Notes under the pieces: model-generated
The model's input: only the letters and a program-made list of their open reading frames with translations
What the model was told of the DNA's origin: nothing
Databases searched by the model: none
In this document: positions 25,045 to 29,847 of the stretch, piece after piece
Layout of the letters: every line of letters begins with the position of its first letter
How positions within the stretch are numbered: position 1 is the first letter of the stretch
Made by a program: the position numbers and the translations under genes
Origin: an uncultured Planctomycetaceae bacterium
Lineage (GTDB): Bacteria; Planctomycetota; Planctomycetia; Planctomycetales; Planctomycetaceae
Direction of reading: 5' to 3'
DNA length: 29,847 nt
Assembly: GCA_903921605.1 (NCBI GenBank)
Contig: CAIXQV010000135.1
Location: 1-29,847 of the forward strand

Positions 25045-26175
25045 TTAGAACAATTCGATACTTCCAAAATCTGATGCCGGGGCCGACTGATGCGTTTGCG
25101 AATCCTGTCCGATGACTTGACGCTCCGAGCTCATCGTGCTGCGAGAATTCAGCCACGCTCGCCAGTCGGCGGATCGTGAGCTCGCTTTCCCCGCACATGC
25201 AACATCCTGAAACGGAGACAAGTTTTCTTTCAGAGCCTGCAACGCTTCGACAACATGATCCAGTCGCTGGTTGACTCGATCCTGAAACTGCAGGGCCATA
25301 ATGGATTTCGTGATATCACGCGAAACACTTTCACTCAGCGACTCTGTTCGATGCAATGACGTTGTCAGTCCGTGATGCATGATTCCCAGCTGATCAAGGA
25401 GATTGGTTACTTTGATCTGACTGGCGTGTGCTACCTCAGCGTCGATGGAGATTCGTTCCTGAAGCTCTGTCGAAACCCTATTGAGAGAACGATTCAGCTG
25501 TTCGACCTGCCTGCGGATTGAAGCACTCGTTTCCGCGGCATGGACGCCCAGATTCTTTGTTTCGTTGGCAACGACGTTGAACGCTGCCCCGTGACTTCCA
25601 GCCCGTGCAGCTTCCAGGCGACCGTTCAAGCCGACGATTCTCGCTTCTTCAGCGATCGTTTCGACCTGACGGAGGCTGGCGTTGACTTCGCCAAGGACCT
25701 GTTCAAGCTTCTGAATTCGCTGAGAGAGCTGCCGCGATGAGTCGGTTGATTCCTGAACTGCGGACAGCAAACCACCTAAAACGCTGCGAATTTCGTGAAT
25801 TGTATCGTCGGTGTTGAGACCACTGTCGGACGTTAATCCGCTTTGAGCCGTCTCGACGGTTTCGCGAACACGCGCCGCCATGCCTCCAAAGCCGGTGCTG
25901 ATCTCCAGAACAGAATGCTGCAAATCTTCTGCAGTCTCGTGAACATGCCTGGCCAGAGAATCAAGAATTGGCAGCATCGCCGCCACTTCGGCGGGATCCG
26001 CTTTGCGAGCGAGTCGAGGACGTTCCTGATTGGAATGTGTTCGGCGTGGGGAAGAGAAGGCAGAGTCGGCAGCCTCTTCACCAGCAGCGTCTGTTCTGAC
26101 ATGTTCCGAACCATTCTCCCGCCGGATCAACAGCGATGAAATGCTGGAGGTCAGTTTTTTGGTCAAAGTGTTCAT
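25045..26175 (-). CDS. Soluble MCP-like protein with CheZ-like motif, copy 2
   Basis: A 376-residue cytoplasmic paralogue of the protein at 14502-15377. Residues 1-62 are charged and variable, and 65-320 are helical. The MCP-like tip is EARIVGLNGRLEAARAGSHG (177-196) followed by FNVVANETKNLGVHA. A second helix set has SIMALQFQDRVNQRLDHV (291-308), with D299 and Q303 in the spacing of the CheZ Asp-xxx-Gln catalytic pair. The tail has DWRAWLNSRSTMSSER (337-352) and ends DFGSIELF. It is larger than copy 1 because of the N-terminal extension and a longer segment between tip and FQD motif. ATG 26175 (MNTLTKKL) is preferred to a longer frame that would overlap the STAS gene. It precedes cheY. Function inferred, not known: CheY phosphatase/adaptor. 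Confidence 0.9.
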   Translation of the reverse strand: MNTLTKKLTSSISSLLIRRENGSEHVRTDAAGEEAADSAFSSPRRTHSNQERPRLARKADPAEVAAMLPILDSLARHVHETAEDLQHSVLEISTGFGGMAARVRETVETAQSGLTSDSGLNTDDTIHEIRSVLGGLLSAVQESTDSSRQLSQRIQKLEQVLGEVNASLRQVETIAEEARIVGLNGRLEAARAGSHGAAFNVVANETKNLGVHAAETSASIRRQVEQLNRSLNRVSTELQERISIDAEVAHASQIKVTNLLDQLGIMHHGLTTSLHRTESLSESVSRDITKSIMALQFQDRVNQRLDHVVEALQALKENLSPFQDVACAGKASSRSADWRAWLNSRSTMSSERQVIGQDSQTHQSAPASDFGSIELF

Positions 26176-26231
26176 GGTAGCCCGAGAGTTCGGAGAGAAG
26201 GGAACCGGAATGCAGCATTCAGCGAAATGAT

Positions 26232-26549
26232 TCAGGCGGCCTGATTTGCGAACGCTGATGCAAGGCCGGCAATTTCCAGCCAATGAGTAACGCAGTCGGC
26301 ACCATCTCCGATGCGATAGGTCACGCGAGTCGCCGCTTGTTTTCCGGCGGACAGGAGGATTTGCATTCCCGAAACGTCAAAGGCAGTGACGTTACAGAAG
26401 TGAAACACGACTTCCGGAAACTTCTCGCAGACCGACAGCACATGTTGATGCAGGGCCTGGGCATTCACCACATTCAGATCACCGCTGAGGCGAAGACAAC
26501 AACCCGAATGCGACGGGGACTCTTCAAGTACCAGTTCGATCTCGCTCAT
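26232..26549 (-). CDS. STAS-domain protein at head of chemotaxis cluster
   Basis: A 105-residue single STAS domain: LRLSGDLNVVNAQALHQHV (19-37), then VVFHFCNVTAFDVSGMQILLSAGKQA (47-72), where Ser60 in DVSGMQILL is at the regulatory Ser/Thr position of anti-sigma antagonists, then VTYRIGDGADCVTHWLEIAGL. STAS proteins at the start of chemosensory clusters are known from non-flagellar-type systems, but the exact mechanism is not established. ATG 26549 has AGGGG 8 nt upstream and is chosen over a start 27 bp upstream. The next gene starts 56 nt after the stop. It is the first gene of the cluster, so the promoter must lie between 26550 and 27217. Confidence 0.88.
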   Translation of the reverse strand: MSEIELVLEESPSHSGCCLRLSGDLNVVNAQALHQHVLSVCEKFPEVVFHFCNVTAFDVSGMQILLSAGKQAATRVTYRIGDGADCVTHWLEIAGLASAFANQAA

Positions 26550-27217
26550 TTGCGCACCCCTGAACTTCAATCGCACAGAATTTCATTTCACAAGTTCTTG
26601 CTGAGCGTCAGGTTGCTGATCTTGTTGTGACTAACGGACTCTTCTGATCGGAGCGATCCGGCAAAGCTTGCTGACAAATGTTAATGTACAGCGGACTTCT
26701 GCATCTGATTGGGAAGAGCGTGCTCTCTGTAGAAGATGATCCTGCTGAGACTAGCAAAAAAGACCATTGGGTGAACAATCCATGAGAACCTACCCGCCCT
26801 GAACCGGCCATCAGTATGCAATGCTGGCATACCCGCATCGTTCCTCGGCGCTGACCTTTTCACTCAATGACACTGTGTCATTCTGTCACAGAAGTGAGAC
26901 AATCTGTCACGTACGAAACCAGCCCGTAGCCAACATCAAAAGACCATCGCGCGACAGCACGAAATTCGTGTCCTGTGGACCGTGAAAAACTTGCGTTCGA
27001 TCTTTATCAAGATTTCAAATGCATGCGAGAAGCGCGATGACGCCTTCCGGCATTGGCTGCCTGAAGAGATAAGGCACACCATAGAAGCAGCTGTTGAAAT
27101 GGCCCGAGGCTCCAGCAGTGCTGCGCGTCGCGTTTTACTTCTCAGCAAGGAAGCCCGAAGTTCGGCGGTCTGGTGCAGTCCTGCGCACTGGATTGCGTTG
27201 TGCAAATCGAAAGTCAC
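26550..27217. other. 668-bp region upstream of the chemotaxis cluster
   Basis: No confident gene. A weak plus-strand frame (GTG 26982 to TGA 27230, 82 residues, from KNLRSIFIKIS) would overlap the end of the DUF309 gene by 13 bp; its codon use is indistinct and it has no ribosome binding site. The cluster of palindromes at 26866-26910 is the outstanding element. The promoter of the chemotaxis cluster must be here, but I could not place convincing -35/-10 or sigma-28 elements. Confidence 0.5.
26866..26910. promoter_or_regulatory. Array of palindromes with TGTCA half-sites
   Basis: The array contains a perfect 17-bp palindrome AATGACACTGTGTCATT (26866-26882, centre T26874). The adjoining perfect 13-bp palindrome TTCTGTCACAGAA is at 26881-26893. 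TCTGTCAC is repeated at 26882-26889 and 26903-26910, exactly 21 bp or two helix turns apart. It lies about 320-360 bp upstream of the first chemotaxis gene. This looks like a multi-site operator; the binding protein is unknown. Confidence 0.5.
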
Positions 27218-27628
27218 TCAGTCGACCTGACGATGAATCTTCGGAATCAACTCCGGTCTTAGCTGAATTTCAGCGGGGTAGGATGAATGTGGCAAGCACA
27301 ACTCGTAGAAGCAGATCTCAAGATCGCTCAATAGCCGCTCCACATCAATTCCGCCCAGTGATGGAGCAAAGCTGCTCATATAGCCGCGAGCTGAAATGCT
27401 CATGCGACGTGCGCCGCCAAGATTTCCTTCTTCAAAATGAAACAGAGCAACAGCCGTCTGAATCAAGCCCTGAAAGAATGGCTTCTCCGGACAGGTCAGT
27501 TCGCTCCAGAAATCTTCAAGCACGTCATGACAGGCAAAGTACTCGCCCGCATTAAACAGACGAATGCCTTCGTCGATGCGAGGATCAGAAAAGTCGCAAG
27601 CGGCCATAGTGTTGTTGCCCGCAATCAC
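27218..27628 (-). CDS. DUF309 family protein
   Basis: A protein of up to 136 residues with the DUF309 signature: FNAGEYFACHDVLEDFW (with the conserved Glu, Cys-His and Glu-Asp), then PFFQGLIQTAVALFHFEEGNLGGARRM. This is a helical domain of unknown function, with the acidic and His residues arranged as in a possible metal site. Two starts are possible: GTG 27628, five nt after the preceding stop codon, or ATG 27607 (MAACDFSDPR). The GTG gives the tighter operon spacing; the ATG fits the typical N-terminus. It is the last gene of the four-gene minus-strand operon. Confidence 0.87.
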   Translation of the reverse strand: MIAGNNTMAACDFSDPRIDEGIRLFNAGEYFACHDVLEDFWSELTCPEKPFFQGLIQTAVALFHFEEGNLGGARRMSISARGYMSSFAPSLGGIDVERLLSDLEICFYELCLPHSSYPAEIQLRPELIPKIHRQVD

Positions 27629-27633
27629 ACAGA

Positions 27634-28539
27634 CTATTGAGGGTTTGGCATTGGCGGGCCCGACGCTAGGATCACCTCAGTCAGCCACTCTCTCAGGCGA
27701 TCGCGAGTCGGCGATGGTCGCAGAATCCATTGATCAGAATGGTTGCGAAATCCGGTCGATGCGAAGATGACATTCTTCACTTCAAACGATACCAGATGCT
27801 TCTGCGTCTCCTCGATCTGATCTCGTTCACCGCAAATAAACTGCGGTCTTCCCTGCAGTCTTTGCAGACGCATCTCAGCCGCCGCTGAATCACTGTCGGG
27901 ATAAGGCCAGCGACGCACTCCGTCGTAATGACTGCACGGAACAAATGCTCGCCACAGACGAGAAGTCTCGTCATCAAACAGTCCCAGATAATTGCATGCG
28001 ATCGCGCCGCGAGAAAACCCGGAAAGAATCACTCGGTCTGAATCGCCACCGAAGTTTGCACAAACATCCGCCACGGCCGCTCGACAGAATCTCAGCGTTG
28101 GCTGTGGATCATAGCCTGGCGCATCGCCCCACCATGTCAGGGCAAGATCGCTGCCATCGTCATTGAGATACGGCAGACAGATCCAGATAAATCCCGTGCC
28201 AGCCGACATCCCGTAACCCAGATTGCAGTCTTCAGGCCGGCCGCTGCATTCATCTCCCAACGCATCTCGGTAGCCGCCGTTGCCTGCATACTCAACGATC
28301 ACCGGATACGATTGACCGGGCTGCCAGTCGGATGGCAGGTAAAGCGAGTAATACACGTTCGAATCGTACTGCGGCAGATTGCGACGAACACGTTGACCGG
28401 CCGCGGGCTCTGCATTCATCATCTGTGGGACCTGCAGGTCTGCCGCCACCGTTCGATAGTCCGGCCAGTGTTCAACCTGCCCGAGAACAGCACTCGGCGC
28501 AAGCAGAACGCAGATCACAGACGCACGAAACATAGTCAT
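27634..28539 (-). CDS. Secreted alpha/beta hydrolase
   Basis: A 301-residue exported protein. Residues 1-20 (MTMFRASVICVLLAPSAVLG) are a signal peptide. The remainder is an esterase-like alpha/beta hydrolase: strand YPVIVEYAGNGGY (78-90), nucleophile elbow SGFSRG with Ser176, acid Asp240 (CGERDQ) and His267 (RNHSDQW), a complete candidate triad. Two cysteine pairs near 98-105 and 121-152 could form disulfides. The substrate is unknown; planctomycetes have many such hydrolases linked to polysaccharide or ester degradation. The ATG at 28539 overlaps the TGA of the methyltransferase gene by one base (TGATG), which indicates translational coupling. A second ATG two codons on is an alternative. 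Confidence 0.88.
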   Translation of the reverse strand: MTMFRASVICVLLAPSAVLGQVEHWPDYRTVAADLQVPQMMNAEPAAGQRVRRNLPQYDSNVYYSLYLPSDWQPGQSYPVIVEYAGNGGYRDALGDECSGRPEDCNLGYGMSAGTGFIWICLPYLNDDGSDLALTWWGDAPGYDPQPTLRFCRAAVADVCANFGGDSDRVILSGFSRGAIACNYLGLFDDETSRLWRAFVPCSHYDGVRRWPYPDSDSAAAEMRLQRLQGRPQFICGERDQIEETQKHLVSFEVKNVIFASTGFRNHSDQWILRPSPTRDRLREWLTEVILASGPPMPNPQ

Positions 28540-29735
28540 CAGGAAGCTCCTGTTACCCGATGAGCCACAACAATGGCACCACGGCCCGCGACTTTTGCAA
28601 AGATGATCACTCGAGGCGGCTCTGAACCTGTTGGAAGCTGCCGTCGGACGACATCAGCTTCTATCGAAATGCGGCGACATTTGACTTCGTAGTGCTGCGA
28701 TGGACTCTTGCGAAGATAGTGTTTTAGTTCTTTCACGCTGTTGGAAAGAACAGCCTCAATCCTGAACGCTGTGACAAACGCGGTAGAAGGAATCTGATCG
28801 GAAGTCAGATATTCTTCTTCCGCATCCAAACGCAGTAGATTGTTCCGTTCCGCCATCACATCCAGGAGCCCCGAGCGCACAATCGCCGGATCCGGATCGA
28901 ACAAATAAGCGCCCGGCGTGGGAGTCGTATTGGTCCAGGCTGACAGCGGATCCTCACTCAACGATTCTCCGGCGGGAAGTACGGTCGCTCGAAACGTGTG
29001 CGGGCCGGACATGGAGCCAAACCAGACCGTGGCTTCGCGGCATTCTCCGTGAAGACTTATCAGCTCGATTTCGCATCCGGGAAACTTCTGCAAGAAGTTG
29101 CTGGCGGGACCAATCTTGATGCCGCCACCAGCCGCCGTGCGAGTCAACTTCTGCATCCATTCCAGATTCGGCTGATACAACTCAAGACGTTTCGTAGGCC
29201 GATCACTGCCTGCTCGCCGATCCGGATCGACATGCACAATCTTGTCGGCCCATAAATCACCCGATACATCCTGACAGCGAGATTCCATGCGACCGGCATG
29301 TCCCCACACGTCAGCGTTCCATGTGGTTCGCAGACACATCGAAGGCTCATTATCGACTGCCACCACATTCGTATGAGCCGCGATGTTTCCGGCATCGACT
29401 CCGACACCGCAACACAAATCGAAGACCTGACTGGCCCCGGAGAAACGCTGGGCCTTGTGTCGAGCAACTTCCCAGGCCGTTGATTGTTCCAGACCGACTC
29501 GCGTGAGCCACAAGTTTTCCGCTTGAGGCAGCGAACCCATGGCCTTCGTTCTGGCTTCATGCAGCGACAACGCGGCACGGACCAGTTCCTGATCGAAGTT
29601 TTCTCGAAGCTTTCGCTGGCCGGAGAGTTCTGCGGCCGAACAATCGGAGATCATCGTGAAGATCTCTGGTGTCGCCCTCAGTCGCAGCAGAAGTTCCGTC
29701 TCTGCGTCAGCCTGATCAAGATTGCAATGAACCAT
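28539..29735 (-). CDS. SAM-dependent methyltransferase with THUMP-like domain
   Basis: A 398-residue cytoplasmic protein. The N-terminal helical part (1-100) is followed by a class I methyltransferase with motif I VFDLCCGVGVDAG (104-116), acidic motif VVAVDNE (124-130) and HVDPDRRAG (168-176), in the place of the DPPY/DPPR loop. The C-terminal part (about 300-398; LRKSPSQHYEVKCRRISIEADVV in pieces, then LPTGSEPPRVIIFAKV) resembles the THUMP-like domain linked to this group, which suggests an RNA substrate; the target is unknown. ATG 29735 overlaps the stop of the upstream gene by one base (TGATG) and is preferred over a longer TTG start that would lie inside it. Confidence 0.86.
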   Translation of the reverse strand: MVHCNLDQADAETELLLRLRATPEIFTMISDCSAAELSGQRKLRENFDQELVRAALSLHEARTKAMGSLPQAENLWLTRVGLEQSTAWEVARHKAQRFSGASQVFDLCCGVGVDAGNIAAHTNVVAVDNEPSMCLRTTWNADVWGHAGRMESRCQDVSGDLWADKIVHVDPDRRAGSDRPTKRLELYQPNLEWMQKLTRTAAGGGIKIGPASNFLQKFPGCEIELISLHGECREATVWFGSMSGPHTFRATVLPAGESLSEDPLSAWTNTTPTPGAYLFDPDPAIVRSGLLDVMAERNNLLRLDAEEEYLTSDQIPSTAFVTAFRIEAVLSNSVKELKHYLRKSPSQHYEVKCRRISIEADVVRRQLPTGSEPPRVIIFAKVAGRGAIVVAHRVTGAS

Positions 29736-29847
29736 CAGCTCGATTTCTTTTTCATGCGAACGATTCCGTCCCAATCTGCAGGCGACTTGCGATCATGCTG
29801 CGTAATCAACATGGACAGGTAATCCTGAGCCCTGTCCTCGGCCGGCA
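29735..29847 (-). CDS. C-terminal end of an unidentified protein (partial)
   Basis: The open frame enters at the right edge and ends with TGA at 29737-29735, one base overlapping the methyltransferase ATG. The 36 visible residues (from PAEDRAQDYLSMLITQHDRK to DGIVRMKKKSS) are charged and have a basic end. No family can be named from so little. The tight overlap and uninterrupted frame make it a probable real gene and the first known member of this operon. Confidence 0.6.
   Translation of the reverse strand, partial: PAEDRAQDYLSMLITQHDRKSPADWDGIVRMKKKSS

Noticed and set aside
26936..27217. Minus-strand frame of 93 residues between DUF309 and the chemotaxis cluster
   Set aside because: Cys/Ser/Arg-rich composition typical of a non-coding frame; directly opposite another weak frame, and neither has initiation signals.

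Overview
The window looks like a chromosomal segment of a Gram-negative, mid-50s GC bacterium, most likely a member of the Planctomycetota. This is an inference from several traits: a secreted PQQ-type beta-propeller with the DWPQW start common in that phylum, few strong Shine-Dalgarno sites, many lone regulatory genes (RtcR, FHA-GAF kinase, STAS proteins), and small house-keeping genes scattered rather than in conserved operons. No RNA gene, CRISPR array, insertion sequence or prophage gene was recognised.

Left part (1-6,100): ferrous iron uptake genes feoA-feoB (minus strand; feoB runs off the left edge) lie behind a Fur-box-like palindrome, followed by a SlyX-like coiled-coil gene. Uracil phosphoribosyltransferase (upp) and a two-domain response regulator lie on the plus strand. 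The regulator has lost its phospho-acceptor aspartate. A lone xseB and an EamA transporter lie on the minus strand.

Middle part (6,100-14,400): a run of plus-strand genes. These are a PQQ-like beta-propeller, an RtcR-type sigma-54 activator without neighbouring rtcA/rtcB, a STAS protein, a PLP-dependent threonine/serine dehydratase-like enzyme starting with TTG, an AbgT-family transporter, and an FHA-GAF histidine kinase.

Chemotaxis cluster (26,549 down to 14,502, minus strand): nine same-strand genes in the order STAS - soluble MCP-like - cheY - cheA - membrane MCP with three PAS domains - cheW - cheR-cheD fusion - cheB - second soluble MCP-like. It is a complete two-component chemosensory pathway, except that no cheZ, cheC or cheX gene is present. 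The two soluble MCP-like proteins are paralogues near the two ends of the cluster. Each carries an FQDRVNQ segment resembling the catalytic FQDLTGQ segment of CheZ, and each ends in FGS(V/I)ELF. I propose that they are receptor/phosphatase hybrids that fill the missing CheZ role; this is the most interesting hypothesis of the window. Six of the genes are followed, 17-31 nt after the stop codon, by a hairpin without a T-tract. A dense array of TGTCA half-sites (26,866-26,910) lies in the long region upstream of the cluster.

Right part (27,200-29,847): a tightly packed minus-strand operon with an incomplete first gene, a THUMP-like SAM methyltransferase, a secreted alpha/beta hydrolase and a DUF309 protein. 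The first two junctions are one-base TGATG overlaps.
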